Source: Candidatus Methanoplasma sp. (lineage in GTDB: Archaea > Thermoplasmatota > Thermoplasmata > Methanomassiliicoccales > Methanomethylophilaceae). From it: DNA of 60,338 nt. Below the pieces are notes generated by a model. It saw only the letters and a list, made by a program, of their open reading frames with translations, was not told the DNA's origin and did not search any database. The stretch's first letter is position 1. Each line of letters begins with the position of its first letter. Positions 51,479-60,338 of this stretch are shown piece by piece. Position numbers and translations under genes: made by a program. Location: positions 1 through 60,338 of the forward strand of contig JAISJG010000021.1 of assembly GCA_031261625.1 (NCBI GenBank), in the 5' to 3' direction.

Positions 51479-52990
51479 ATGACCGACAAAAAAGCTCTTA
51501 CCGGAGAGAATGGGGCACCTATCTCTGATAACGACAATTCAAAGACAGCGGGATCGAGGGGCCCGATGACTCTCGAGAACGTCTGGTTCATGGAAAAACT
51601 GGCCCGTTTCGACCGCGAGGTCATCCCCGAAAGGAGGATGCACGCGAAAGGATCCGGAGCCTTCGGAAACTTCACCGTGACCCACGATGTCACGAAATAC
51701 ACCAGGGCCAAGGTCTTCGCCGGGATAGGAAAGAAGACAGAGGTCTTTGTAAGATTTTCCACAGTGGCCGGCGAGAGGGGTGCGGCCGATGCGGAACGTG
51801 ACATACGCGGATTCGCCATCAAATTCTACACCGATGAAGGAAATTGGGACCTTGTCGGGAACAACACCCCTGTGTTCTTTGTCAGAGACGCTCTCAGATT
51901 CCCTGACCTCAACCACGCGGTCAAGAGGGATCCCAAGACCAACCTGAGGTCCGCACAGAACAACTGGGATTTCTGGACATCGCTTCCCGAAGCCCTGCAT
52001 CAGGTGACCATCACAATGTCCGACCGCGGGATCCCCGCATCATACCGTCACATGCACGGATTCGGAAGCCACACATTCAGCCTTTACAACGAGAAGAACG
52101 AACGTGTTTGGGTCAAATTCCATTTCAAGACCCAGCAGGGCATAAAGAACCTCTCGGACAAAGAAGCTGAGGCAATAATAGGAAAGGACAGAGAGAGCCA
52201 CCAGCACGATCTGTTCTACGCCATAGAAGGGAAGGAATACCCCAGATGGACCCTCTTTTTCCAGATAATGACGGAAGAACAGGCCGGGAACCACAAGGAG
52301 AACCCGTTCGATATCACCAAGACCTGGAGCCACAAAGACTATCCTCTTATCGAGGTCGGAGTACTGGAACTGAACCGCAACCCGGAGAACTACTTCGCGG
52401 ATGTGGAACAGGCGGCATTCAGCCCCGCGCACATCGTCCCTGGAATAGGACTCTCACCGGACAAACTGCTCCAAGGCAGACTGTTCACCTACGGGGATGC
52501 ACAGAGGTACCGCCTCGGAGTCAACCACGATCAGATACCCGTGAACGCCGCCAAGGTCCCTGTGCATGCATACCACCGCGACGGACAGATGAGGGTGGAC
52601 GGCAACTACGGCGCCACTCTGGGATATGGGCCCAACAGCTACGGCGAATGGCAGGACCAGCCCGGCGTACGCGAACCTCCGCTTCCCTTGGAAGGGGATG
52701 CTTATTTCTACGATCCGAAGGACGACAAGACGGACGATACGTTCTATCAGGCCGGCGATCTTTACCGCCTCATTACTGCGGACAAGAAAACCATACTGAT
52801 AGAGAACACCGTGAACAACATCCAGTCCGTGACGGACAACATAAAATACCGTCATGCGGCCCACTGTTACAAAGCGGACACAGAATACGGTACACGTCTC
52901 GCCGATGCGCTCAAACTCGATCTGGCGAAGGTCATCGAGCTGTCCAAGCTCTCGCATGCCGAACGCATGAAAGCCACCAGCCTGATATGA
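51479..52990 (+). CDS. katA: Haem catalase (clade 3)
   Basis: 503 residues. Decomposes H2O2. N-terminal half with [18 protein letters not shown] (catalytic His), [16 protein letters not shown] (catalytic Asn), and the haem ligand in [12 protein letters not shown]; the C-terminal 90 residues are the clade 3 end. It is complete. The ATG of the DUF454 gene overlaps its stop by four bases. An oxygen-defence enzyme in a presumed strict anaerobe; plausibly acquired. Confidence 0.95.
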   Translation: MTDKKALTGENGAPISDNDNSKTAGSRGPMTLENVWFMEKLARFDREVIPERRMHAKGSGAFGNFTVTHDVTKYTRAKVFAGIGKKTEVFVRFSTVAGERGAADAERDIRGFAIKFYTDEGNWDLVGNNTPVFFVRDALRFPDLNHAVKRDPKTNLRSAQNNWDFWTSLPEALHQVTITMSDRGIPASYRHMHGFGSHTFSLYNEKNERVWVKFHFKTQQGIKNLSDKEAEAIIGKDRESHQHDLFYAIEGKEYPRWTLFFQIMTEEQAGNHKENPFDITKTWSHKDYPLIEVGVLELNRNPENYFADVEQAAFSPAHIVPGIGLSPDKLLQGRLFTYGDAQRYRLGVNHDQIPVNAAKVPVHAYHRDGQMRVDGNYGATLGYGPNSYGEWQDQPGVREPPLPLEGDAYFYDPKDDKTDDTFYQAGDLYRLITADKKTILIENTVNNIQSVTDNIKYRHAAHCYKADTEYGTRLADALKLDLAKVIELSKLSHAERMKATSLI

Positions 52991-53379
52991 ACAAGATAAA
53001 GCGTGCAGCGCTGATAACGGCAGGATGCGCATTCGTCCTGCTGGGAGCGATCGGGGCATTCCTTCCGATCCTCCCCACAACACCCTTCATCATAGTTGCG
53101 GCGATATGCTTCAGCACCAGCAGTCCCAGAATGTATTCCTGGCTCGCCGGGAACAGATATTTCGGGGAGTACATAGACAATTACAGAACGGGGGCGGGAG
53201 TATCGAAAAGAACGAAAGCCAATGCGCTTGTGTTCCTCTGGGCGATGCTGTTGATCTCCGGGTTCTTCATGCGGAACAACCACATGGTACTGCTCATACT
53301 TCTGATAGTCGGAATATGCGTCACGGCGCACGTGCTGCTTCTCAGAAAACGCCAGCCTACTGTGCAGGATACGGATTGA
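52987..53379 (+). CDS. YbaN/DUF454 family membrane protein
   Basis: 130 residues, three membrane segments. [36 protein letters not shown] is the DUF454 signature. The function is unknown. ATGA overlap with the catalase stop implies translational coupling. Confidence 0.85.
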   Translation: MNKIKRAALITAGCAFVLLGAIGAFLPILPTTPFIIVAAICFSTSSPRMYSWLAGNRYFGEYIDNYRTGAGVSKRTKANALVFLWAMLLISGFFMRNNHMVLLILLIVGICVTAHVLLLRKRQPTVQDTD

Positions 53380-53464
53380 CACATCTCTACAGCCGGAACA
53401 CGGCGTAAGTACGGAACCTACGAATGGGTATAACGTATGTGTAAACTGCAATGGAGAGATGAAA

Positions 53465-54235
53465 ATGAGGATTTGTATTGTTACAGGAGCATCATCTGGC
53501 ATGGGAAGGGACTTCGCCCGTGAGCTTGCAAAGAATGAAAGAATCGATGAAATGTGGATAATCGCCAGACATAAAGACAGGCTCGATGCATTGGCTGCAG
53601 AACTGGAATGTCCTGTACGCGTACTGCCGATGGACCTGACTGTCCCGGAATCATGGGATCATTATGCGGATCTGCTCAAAGAAGAGAAACCGGATGTGGT
53701 CTGTCTGGTGAATTCCAGCGGATTCGGACGTTTGGCCCATACTCTCGACGTGCCTCTGGATGTCGATCTCAACATGGTAGATCTGAATGTGAAGGCACTT
53801 ACCGCCCTTTGTGTTCTGACCGTTCCTTACATGGACCGGGGAGCGTCGATCATCAACATGGGTTCGCTTTCATCGTTCCAGCCTGTGCCATATGTCAATG
53901 TCTACGCAGCAACCAAAGCATACGTACTGAGCTTCTCGCGCGCCCTGAATGTCGAACTCAAACCGAGGGGCATCCGCGTCATAGCCGTCTGTCCAAGCTG
54001 GGTAAAGACCGAATTCCTGAACACTGCCGTAACCGACAAGAAAGCAGTGATCAACTTCGGCAGGATGTGGGATTCCCATGATGTCGTTATTAAAGCCCTG
54101 AAGGATCTGAAAAAGGGAAAGGATGTCTCCGTCCTGGGGGCATCGACAAGGTTCCAGGTGGTCCTCACCAGGATCTTTCCGCACGGGATAGTAATGAAGA
54201 CATGGATGAAAAGACAGAATCACGATACACCGTGA
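53465..54235 (+). CDS. Short-chain dehydrogenase/reductase
   Basis: 256 residues, classical SDR: VTGASSGMGRDFAREL (cofactor), NSSGFG (NNAG equivalent), INMGSLSSFQPVPYVNVYAATKAY (Ser, Tyr-x3-Lys active site). The substrate is unknown. ATG at 53465 with GGAGAG six bases ahead; an ATG two codons upstream overlaps that site. Confidence 0.9.
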   Translation: MRICIVTGASSGMGRDFARELAKNERIDEMWIIARHKDRLDALAAELECPVRVLPMDLTVPESWDHYADLLKEEKPDVVCLVNSSGFGRLAHTLDVPLDVDLNMVDLNVKALTALCVLTVPYMDRGASIINMGSLSSFQPVPYVNVYAATKAYVLSFSRALNVELKPRGIRVIAVCPSWVKTEFLNTAVTDKKAVINFGRMWDSHDVVIKALKDLKKGKDVSVLGASTRFQVVLTRIFPHGIVMKTWMKRQNHDTP

Positions 54236-54280
54236 TCCCTACGTACATCGGATAGCCAGATGTGCGATTTGTTTATTACT

Positions 54281-54335
54281 ACAGGGATTCAGTAATAAGA
54301 AGGACCGTAAGGTCACTTCCATATGAATCCCTGTA
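54281..54335. terminator. Long inverted repeat between convergent genes
   Basis: TACAGGGATTCA (54281-54292) pairs with TGAATCCCTGTA (54324-54335); inside is GAAGGACC-GTAA-GGTCACTTC. Stands between the SDR and SnoaL-like stops, so it may end both. Followed by GGGGGGATCGCCCC. Confidence 0.55.
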
Positions 54336-54350
54336 GGGGGGATCGCCCCG

Positions 54351-54779
54351 TCATTCTTCCGAAACTATCGTACCGTCCCATGGTCCGGCCGGTACGGAAG
54401 TGTGCTCGTGTACGACCTTCCACTGACCATTCTGCCGTTCGAAGCAATCCGTTTGCCTTACGAACATCGTGGGGGCCTCTGCACCGTCCTTACTTACAAC
54501 ATTCCACTGCTGTACGCTGCAAACGACGCCCATATCCCCATTGATGAAGGTTTCGGTCTTCAGGATCTTTACTTTGAGTGATCCGACCTTGGAGAATTCC
54601 TCATCGAATTTCCTGTATGCTATGTTTTTACCTTTAGAAGCGAACGGAGGGATGTCGAACCATACCACGTCATCCGCCCAATGCCTCGTACTCTGTTCTC
54701 CCGTCGAGGATTTTGTTATCTCTTCGACGATCGATATCAATGTCTTCCTGTCCTCTTCCACTATCGTATTACCTGCCAT
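54351..54779 (-). CDS. SnoaL-like / NTF2-fold protein
   Basis: 142 residues with a cone-shaped NTF2-like fold pattern (RHWADDVVWFDIPPF, FINGDMGVVCSVQQWNVV, RQTDCFERQNGQWKVVHEHTSVP) typical of SnoaL and ketosteroid-isomerase relatives (DUF4440). Ligand unknown. Single gene, own promoter. Confidence 0.8.
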   Translation of the reverse strand: MAGNTIVEEDRKTLISIVEEITKSSTGEQSTRHWADDVVWFDIPPFASKGKNIAYRKFDEEFSKVGSLKVKILKTETFINGDMGVVCSVQQWNVVSKDGAEAPTMFVRQTDCFERQNGQWKVVHEHTSVPAGPWDGTIVSEE

Positions 54780-54860
54780 ATCAATGCCTGCCCTATTGAC
54801 CCAGTAATCCAGTATCGCTTTAAATAGACTATCGGGTCCGGTAAAAACTGGGGCCCATGA

Positions 54861-56126
54861 TCATGGATTTCCTTCCAATTCTTTACCGATCCTGTCTGCT
54901 GTGGATTCCGGTACGCCGCTATCATCTGCGAAACGCTTCCATTCAGAGACCGTTGTCTTTACATCTTTTATGATGTTGGACGATTCCCTAATACCGGCCT
55001 TTTCAGCAAGCTCCCTCAGATCATCGGTTCCGATCCCTTCGGTCTTTCCTCCGATAGACATCTGATGGTTTTTGATCCAGTAATTCCGAGGATCGTGGGC
55101 GAATGTCATATCATATGCCGGAGCCAATCTCCACTCACCGTCTTTCTGCATCAAGAACGATATATTCTTGGTATGGTCATCACAATTCCATGCGATAACA
55201 TTGAACACGGCCCGCCTGAACATCTCAGTCTGGTCGGAATAGGGCATCTGGAGAATGCGCATGATCCGGAACAGATCCTCATATGAATACGCCCCCGGAA
55301 TCTTAAAATCCATGTGGGCAAGCCCGCAGAGGGTCTGCATGTGTATCTTATCTGATCCCTCACGATCGAACCTCTTTGTCATGAAATGTGTTCCATACGC
55401 TGTTTCCAACAGACGGCATTCGGTCATGTTTATGCCGCATGCCGTCGCCATCCTCCAATATGCGTACTCTGTCCTGCAGTAGCCGATTTTCTTTTCTTTC
55501 GTTTCGGTATCGAGTTTGATCAGCCAATGGGAGGATCCTTCCGGAAGAGATACCTGCCCCGATCTGATCTCTCCCGTGGATCCATCATACGCCATAACTG
55601 CCTTCGCTCTGGCACCGCCTGCGGAAGATCCCAGAGATATAAGATCCTTCATCCCATCGGTATCTGGGTCAGTGGAGAATCCCTCCCTCTCGTCAAGAAT
55701 CTTCGCTGCAAGTCCGGCAAGCCTGTCCACATCCACTTTTCCGTTCCCTTTGTCACGATCCATCATAGGTTCGTATTCCAACGCACCCATTCCGCGCTTA
55801 CCTGTATAGCATAATCTGTCCAAAGGCGTGACATCCGCCGGCGAGATGCTGTTTACAGCCATCCATTCGCTGATCATGATGTTTCCCCATTTATCCGGGA
55901 GGGAATCCGCCAGCATCCCCGGGAGACCCATATATGTGTCACGATTTAGGCCCTTGAAGGAATATGTATCTGACGATAGCGGCATGACAAGGGGGGACGT
56001 CTCCAATCCGCTCCTTATGAAATCCTTGTCATATTGGAACCTGGCGTATCTCCCCTGTTCATTCCAGGAAGCGGTTCCGATGTTTTCTCCCCACAATCTG
56101 ACCTGTACTTTGATGTTCATGTTCAC
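54861..56126 (-). CDS. hipA: HipA-family serine/threonine kinase toxin
   Basis: 421 residues. N-terminal HipA domain (GLPGMLADSLPDKWG, GKRGMGALEY), then the kinase core: SLPEGSSHWLIK, WNCDDHTKNISFLM (catalytic NxDDHxKN) and YDMTFAHDP. HipA phosphorylates targets such as tRNA synthetases and slows growth. It starts with GTG overlapping the antitoxin stop (ATG at 56120 possible). Complete, so likely active. Confidence 0.9.
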   Translation of the reverse strand: MNMNIKVQVRLWGENIGTASWNEQGRYARFQYDKDFIRSGLETSPLVMPLSSDTYSFKGLNRDTYMGLPGMLADSLPDKWGNIMISEWMAVNSISPADVTPLDRLCYTGKRGMGALEYEPMMDRDKGNGKVDVDRLAGLAAKILDEREGFSTDPDTDGMKDLISLGSSAGGARAKAVMAYDGSTGEIRSGQVSLPEGSSHWLIKLDTETKEKKIGYCRTEYAYWRMATACGINMTECRLLETAYGTHFMTKRFDREGSDKIHMQTLCGLAHMDFKIPGAYSYEDLFRIMRILQMPYSDQTEMFRRAVFNVIAWNCDDHTKNISFLMQKDGEWRLAPAYDMTFAHDPRNYWIKNHQMSIGGKTEGIGTDDLRELAEKAGIRESSNIIKDVKTTVSEWKRFADDSGVPESTADRIGKELEGNP

Positions 56127-56440
56127 TGCCTGCGCTTGGATGCGCGCTTCGGTGCGTTTCCTTCGGGATCCGTTATCAATATCGGACTTATCTCTTCGTC
56201 CTCCAGCATCCCGTCCAGGAGATTGAGACGTTTCATTCCTCTCAATACTGCGATAAGCGTCTGCAATGTGACGTTCTTCCCGTTCTCGAGGTCCCCGATG
56301 GTCTTCTTATGTATGCCGGACCTCTCCTGAAGCTGCTCCCTGGTCACATTGTTGTTCAAACGAGCGGCCTTTATCTTCTTCCCTATGTGCTCCAATATCT
56401 CCGTATCGGACATGGCGTAGATCAAAGCCGGAACGTACAT
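56123..56440 (-). CDS. hipB: HipB-like XRE-family antitoxin
   Basis: 105 residues from ATG 56440 (56413 is an alternative). Helix-turn-helix: IGKKIKAARLNNNVTREQLQERSGIHKKTIGDLENGK. It should bind and silence HipA and repress the operon. A TGATA-AATA-TATCA palindrome overlaps the TATA box near 56470, which fits autorepression. Confidence 0.88.
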   Translation of the reverse strand: MYVPALIYAMSDTEILEHIGKKIKAARLNNNVTREQLQERSGIHKKTIGDLENGKNVTLQTLIAVLRGMKRLNLLDGMLEDEEISPILITDPEGNAPKRASKRRQ

Positions 56441-56560
56441 GATTACTGAGATGGTGTTTAAGTTGATAAATATATCACCAATTAAATACACTTATATGTT
56501 AATTTAAACGGGAAAAAGCCACTTAAAATAACTTTTAAGTTACCTTAAATCTGCTGTCTT
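56441..56560. promoter_or_regulatory. HipBA promoter region with palindromes
   Basis: TATA at about 56466-56476 within TGATA/TATCA (56464-56477); ACTTAAAA/TTTTAAGT at 56521-56528 and 56533-56540; AT-rich unlike neighbours. Candidate HipB operators. Confidence 0.45.
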
Positions 56561-57010
56561 TCAGAGCACTTTTTTCATGTGCACCCGTTTTATTCCGTTC
56601 CATTCTGATCTGTGTGTGAACACGAACCCGAAGCCCGAATAGATCTGTATATTCCTGGTCATCAGTTCGCATGTGAACAGCGTTATGGCTTCGGCCTTTT
56701 CCTTGGATGCGAGATCCTCTGCGAATCTCAGCAGTTTTGAACCGTAGCCTTTACCATGATGGTCGGGATCCACGGCGAGGACTTCGATATACATGTTCCC
56801 GTCGACCGGATATGCTATGACGAATCCGACGATCTTCCCCTGTACGGACAGAACATAAAGGACATTGTCCTCTATCTTTTTCGGATAATCCGTATCCAAC
56901 GAAGCGGGCCTTACCCCGATACTGTCCAGATACGGAGAGAATGCCCTGAAAGCTATGTTTTTAACAAGACCCAGCTCGTCGATGGTTCCCAATCTGATTG
57001 CCTCTTCCAT
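56561..57010 (-). CDS. GNAT-family N-acetyltransferase
   Basis: 149 residues. The acetyl-CoA site is VLAVDPDHHGKGYGSKLLRFAEDLA (Q/RxxGxG/A: HGKGYG). Strands before and after fit GNAT. RimI-like targets are possible but unproven. Twenty-one bases after arsM on the same strand. Confidence 0.86.
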   Translation of the reverse strand: MEEAIRLGTIDELGLVKNIAFRAFSPYLDSIGVRPASLDTDYPKKIEDNVLYVLSVQGKIVGFVIAYPVDGNMYIEVLAVDPDHHGKGYGSKLLRFAEDLASKEKAEAITLFTCELMTRNIQIYSGFGFVFTHRSEWNGIKRVHMKKVL

Positions 57011-57031
57011 TGTGATCCCTGATCATTATTT

Positions 57032-58075
57032 TCAGCAGCAATTGCCTTTGTCCGTACACTTTTCACCGTCTCCGGAAGAACAATCAAATGCACCGTAGTG
57101 CACACTCCTGTCTCCCGCTACCCTGAAGAACGGCGCAAAACGTGTCTCGCTCACCATGGCGGCGGTGTTCCCGCATACAAGCATGGGTTTTCCGCGCACG
57201 AACCTGTGGTGATCATCGAGATCGAAAAAGTGTTCCGATCCCGGAATACCGCCGTTGTAATATGCGACCTGCCCGTAGTCCTCGCATCTGTCCTCTAGCG
57301 ACTCGATCTTGAAAGCCCTGACCGTGCGAGAGGAGAATCCGACCATTCCGACCAGTTTTTCGATTTCTTCATTATCTATCGTCAGATTGCGGATGTTCGT
57401 GTATCTGAAGTCCGCGAATCCGACGGATGCCATCAATCTTCTGAAATCCTCATGATACATTGCGCCGCCGAGACATTCCCCTCTCAGAACCGGGTCCGAT
57501 GAAAGTTTCTTGTCGATACGGCGGTCTGCGAAAACGTCGGAGAAATACAGTTCCCCGCCCGGTTTAAGAACACGGAATATCTCTTTGAAAACACTCTCTT
57601 TCGACGGGGACAGATTCAGTACGCAGTTCGATATCACTACATCGATACTGCTGTCTTCGATCCCGCATTCTGCCAGATTTTCGATGTAACCCTGCCGGAA
57701 TGTGACGTTCGACTCCGAATATCCGAATTTGTCCCTGTGATGACCGATGTACTTCCTGGCCACGGATAACTGCTCATCGGTCATGTCTATCCCGGTCACG
57801 TGACCGTTCTCACCGACCAGTTTCGATGCAACATATACGTCACGGCCCGTTCCGCAACCCAGATCCAGTACATTTAGGCCGTTCAACAACGGTGGCAACG
57901 GAGATCCGCAACCGTAGGCCTTCTCGTGGATCTCATCAGCGATCAGTGCAAGTGCTTCTCTGACCTCAGGCGGATAGCTGTCAGAACCGCAGCAACAGGC
58001 ATTGGTCTTCAGATCCTTCTTTCCGCTCAGCGTCTTCCCGTAGTACTCTTTCACATCTTCGGTGATGTTGTTCAT
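57032..58075 (-). CDS. arsM: Arsenite S-adenosylmethyltransferase ArsM
   Basis: 347 residues. Methylates As(III). N-terminal NACCCGSDSYP, then AdoMet motif VLDLGCGTGRD, NCVLNLSPSKESV and RGECLGGAMYHEDF hold the Cys that bind arsenic, and the C-terminal part is present. More Cys (CCCG, CSSGDGEKCTDKGNCC) than in the minimal enzyme. AGAGGTACAG precedes the ATG. Its own operon with GNAT. Confidence 0.9.
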   Translation of the reverse strand: MNNITEDVKEYYGKTLSGKKDLKTNACCCGSDSYPPEVREALALIADEIHEKAYGCGSPLPPLLNGLNVLDLGCGTGRDVYVASKLVGENGHVTGIDMTDEQLSVARKYIGHHRDKFGYSESNVTFRQGYIENLAECGIEDSSIDVVISNCVLNLSPSKESVFKEIFRVLKPGGELYFSDVFADRRIDKKLSSDPVLRGECLGGAMYHEDFRRLMASVGFADFRYTNIRNLTIDNEEIEKLVGMVGFSSRTVRAFKIESLEDRCEDYGQVAYYNGGIPGSEHFFDLDDHHRFVRGKPMLVCGNTAAMVSETRFAPFFRVAGDRSVHYGAFDCSSGDGEKCTDKGNCC

Positions 58076-58113
58076 CTGTACCTCTCAGTCGGATGCCCGC
58101 GTCCGAGCGGACA

Positions 58114-59061
58114 TCATTCCCATTCGATGGTGGACGGCGGTTTGTTGGTTATGTCGTAGACGACACGATTCACGTCCGCTTTCATTGTGTTGGTAATGCG
58201 GGTGGCCATGATATCCAGGACATCCAGCGGTATTTTAGCGTATGTTGCGGTCATTCCGTCTATGGATGTCACGGCACGGATGGCTATCGTCTTCCCGTAT
58301 GCCCTTCTGTCCCCCTGGACCCCAACGGACCTCGTAGGGAGGAGTACCGCGAAGTACTGCCACGGAAGTTCCATTTTACCGGCCGCGGCCGCTTTTCTTA
58401 TTTCGTCTTCGACGATATAACATGCTTCACGAACGATCGCAACATTCTCCGGTGTGACCTCTCCGAGGCACCTGACCGCAAGAGCGGGTCCAGGGAACGG
58501 CTGTCTCTCGGACGCTTTGACGTTCAATGCCCTTGCCACTTCCCTGACCTCATCCTTGTAGAGGTCGCGGAGCGGTTCCACAACGGACATGCCCATCTCT
58601 TTCGGTAATCCGCCTACGTTGTGATGTGATTTGATGACCGCACGGACCCCGTCACCGGATTCTATCCAATCCGGTGCTATGGTCCCCTGTACCAGGAATT
58701 CCGCATGGAATTCTTTCGCTTCCCTTTCGAAGACCCTGACAAACTTCTCGCCGATGATCTTCCTCTTTGCTTCCGGGTCCGTAACGTCTTTCAGAGCCTC
58801 GAAGAACTCCTTTCCCGCGTCTACGATACGGAAGTTTATCTTCGTCTCCTCGAGCATTTCGCGGACCTCGTCGGTCTCGCCTTTTCTCATAAGTCCCGTA
58901 TCGACGTAGATCGCAAGGAGCTTGTCTCCCAGGGCTTTGCTCGCCAGTGCGGCGGCGACCATGCTGTCCACCCCGCCGGAGCATGCGATTATCGCATTCC
59001 CTGATACTTTGACGCGGATATCCGCTATCGCCTCTTCAATGAAATCTTCAAGTCCGAACAC
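58114..59061 (-). CDS. guaAB: GMP synthase ATP-pyrophosphatase subunit B
   Basis: 315 residues. PP-loop [15 protein letters not shown] and the C-terminal dimer domain with [14 protein letters not shown]. Makes GMP from XMP with ammonia from GuaAA. Starts with GTG; overlaps PurE by 14 bases, so they share an operon. Confidence 0.94.
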   Translation of the reverse strand: MFGLEDFIEEAIADIRVKVSGNAIIACSGGVDSMVAAALASKALGDKLLAIYVDTGLMRKGETDEVREMLEETKINFRIVDAGKEFFEALKDVTDPEAKRKIIGEKFVRVFEREAKEFHAEFLVQGTIAPDWIESGDGVRAVIKSHHNVGGLPKEMGMSVVEPLRDLYKDEVREVARALNVKASERQPFPGPALAVRCLGEVTPENVAIVREACYIVEDEIRKAAAAGKMELPWQYFAVLLPTRSVGVQGDRRAYGKTIAIRAVTSIDGMTATYAKIPLDVLDIMATRITNTMKADVNRVVYDITNKPPSTIEWE

Positions 59062-59527
59062 TGGAGATCACCTGTTCCGAATCCGCTGCGACCTTGGCCG
59101 CCTGTTCCTTCCTGTACTCCGCAAGCTTGTTCCCGAGCTCCGCATCGGATATGCTGAGGATCTCCGCCGCCAGGATCGCAGCGTTGTCGCCGCGGTCCAG
59201 ACCGACGGCCGCCACGGGTATCCCCGGAGGCATCTGGATTATCGATAATATTGCATCAAAGTTGAGGCCGCCGCTCACCGGAACGCCAATGACGGGCCTG
59301 TGTGTGAACGATGCCACCACTCCCGGTAACGCCGCAGACAATCCGGCTATTGCGATGAACACGTCCGCTCCCGAAGAAACAACGAGCTCTTCGACCCTTT
59401 TCGGTGTCCTGTGGGCAGATGCCACGGCCACTTCGTGATCGATGCCGAACCTCTTGAGCAGGGACAGTGCTTTCTCCGCAACAGGAAGGTCGCTCTTGCT
59501 CCCCATGATGATCAATACTTTATGCAT
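59048..59527 (-). CDS. purE: N5-carboxyaminoimidazole ribonucleotide mutase PurE
   Basis: 159 residues. [56 protein letters not shown] are diagnostic of class I PurE or the archaeal AIR carboxylase type. Purine synthesis step 6. The start is ATG at 59527; the longer reading is unsupported. Its partner PurK is not seen here. Confidence 0.93.
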   Translation of the reverse strand: MHKVLIIMGSKSDLPVAEKALSLLKRFGIDHEVAVASAHRTPKRVEELVVSSGADVFIAIAGLSAALPGVVASFTHRPVIGVPVSGGLNFDAILSIIQMPPGIPVAAVGLDRGDNAAILAAEILSISDAELGNKLAEYRKEQAAKVAADSEQVISSVRT

Positions 59528-59604
59528 TGATACAGCGACTGAATAGAAAGGATAAAAACCCACCGAATGTAAAATCCGGCGGAAAAGGTTTGAAACCCTT
59601 TGTC

Positions 59605-59913
59605 TCAGCTCTTCAGAACTGCGACCAGGAATATTGCGATCGCGATGAGCGCGCCGATGATGACCGCCAATGTGTTGACGATCGCGTTGTACATCGTGTC
59701 CCATGCCTCGACGGCGTAGAACGGCTCAATCTCGCTGAACCCTACAAGCCATGCCCAGATTATGGCGACTACCAGACCGACTACGAGCAGGGCGGCTCCA
59801 TAGGCCCTGTTCTTCCCTGCTCCGAAATATGCCGAGAATATACCTGTTATTACCATTACCAACGCGAACACGAAGATAATGATCGTCAGGAACTCCAAGG
59901 AAAAAATGTCCAT
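59605..59913 (-). CDS. Small membrane protein, unknown
   Basis: 102 residues, three membrane helices (about 8-30, 38-58, 80-100) with an aromatic/acidic loop ([18 protein letters not shown]). GGAGGTTTAAAAA precedes the ATG. I do not recognise the family. Single gene. Confidence 0.7.
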   Translation of the reverse strand: MDIFSLEFLTIIIFVFALVMVITGIFSAYFGAGKNRAYGAALLVVGLVVAIIWAWLVGFSEIEPFYAVEAWDTMYNAIVNTLAVIIGALIAIAIFLVAVLKS

Positions 59914-60166
59914 TTTTTAAACCTCCGTTACTCGCTCTAAGCGATTCATTGTCTGGGCCTGTTACATGATTGTCATTATTAAAGATTATGCAAAAAACGG
60001 ATGTGTGGCATTAGGGAAAGTCGGTATAACGTAAAAGATACCAAACGACGGTCCGGATTGCATGGACGGTGGCATAATACCGTTTTTTATGCCTGAAAAC
60101 CCGACCATATCCGATTTTTTCTTACTATTTACACCTTCTCCGTATTTAAACTGTGTTCGATAACTT
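59914..60166. other. Intergenic stretch, one hairpin
   Basis: Between the small membrane protein and the transposase end. GGCATAA/TTATGCC at about 60070-60092 may end the transposase transcript. No gene seen. Confidence 0.45.
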
Positions 60167-60338
60167 TCACTCCCCGTCCCTCAGTTCCAAAAGACCGCGT
60201 TTGTAGAGATTGTGGCACCCAACGGCCCAGTATATCTCGTACGCCATATAATCGCGTTTCCTTGCCGTCATCTCGTCCCCGTTCCTGCGTTTGAAGTCGG
60301 ATATGGTACATTCGGCCTTCCATCTTTCCCCGTAGCCG
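60167..60338 (-). CDS. Transposase, DDE family (C-terminal fragment, runs off the window)
   Basis: 57 residues in the frame with stop at 60167-60169: GYGERWKAECTISDFKRRNG, MTARKRDYMAYEIYWAVG and NLYKRG resemble the C-terminal end of IS4/IS5-group DDE transposases (W..E...S.FKR..G....R, catalytic Glu in KAEC). The rest lies beyond the right edge, so intactness cannot be judged. This frame has no start inside the window. Confidence 0.65.
   Translation of the reverse strand, partial: GYGERWKAECTISDFKRRNGDEMTARKRDYMAYEIYWAVGCHNLYKRGLLELRDGE

Noticed and set aside
60129..60323. 64-codon frame on the minus strand with an ATG
   Set aside because: Basic, low-complexity translation; the neighbouring frame ending at 60167 matches a transposase C terminus.
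1..60338. Pyrrolysine (UAG) read-through genes and tRNA genes
   Set aside because: No gene in the window looked interrupted at an in-frame TAG, and no intergenic stretch gave a tRNA cloverleaf by eye.

Overview
The window is archaeal chromosome, most likely from a methanogen of the Thermoplasmatota (Methanomassiliicoccales type). The evidence is: methanogenesis marker 8 at the left edge; archaeal/eukaryal-type ribosomal proteins and factors (S6e, S28e, L24e, L7Ae, aIF2-gamma, aIF5B, aEF1B, Spt5, PriL); archaetidyl-type CDP-alcohol transferase; split two-gene GMP synthase; and TATA-box promoters, several placed so that the transcript would start at the ATG (leaderless). The genus is inference. 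No tRNA, rRNA or CRISPR array was seen.

Layout. 0-7.2 kb: housekeeping block (cyclophilin end, marker 8, then on the minus strand PIN protein, aIF2-gamma, S6e, PGI/PMI, aIF5B, NDK, L24e, S28e, L7Ae). 7.3-26.3 kb: surface-glycan region with a flippase, three membrane proteins, two GT-C glycosyltransferases each overlapping a gene for a related membrane-anchored protein, GT2 and GT4 enzymes, GtrA, and a complete GDP-D-glycero-D-manno-heptose set (HddC-HddA-GmhA/GmhB fusion); IlvE, an ACT subunit, a DUF89 phosphatase, a zinc-ribbon protein and aEF1B sit among these. 26.5-33.7 kb: malic enzyme, radical SAM protein, two sister HxlR regulators enclosing 540 bases with two related structured elements, Hcp, and a ferric-reductase-like gene with DtxR-type operator palindromes. 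34-43.7 kb: PriL, a PfkB/AK6/CDP-alcohol operon, Fic protein, GT4, AhcY, phosphopantothenate synthetase, TrmJ, and a short FtsZ-like protein with an RHH partner. 43.9-48.6 kb: SecE-Spt5-L11 and L1-L10-L12, separated by a gene for a protein that is about 46% methionine and 10% cysteine. 48.7-60.3 kb: GT-C protein, small conserved proteins, GuaAA, catalase-YbaN, SDR, HipBA toxin-antitoxin, GNAT, ArsM, GuaAB, PurE, a small membrane protein and the tail of a transposase.

How it fits together. The glycan genes can make nucleotide-activated heptose and transfer and export sugars outside the membrane, as expected for S-layer or lipid glycosylation. Hcp, catalase, ArsM, the Met/Cys-rich protein, the ferric-reductase-like protein and the metal-type operators together point to nitrosative, oxidative and metal stress. 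The three most unusual items are the Met/Cys heptad-repeat protein inserted in the L11-L1 interval, the pair of structured elements that share promoter architecture with hcp, and the twice-occurring GT-C/anchored-protein gene pair.
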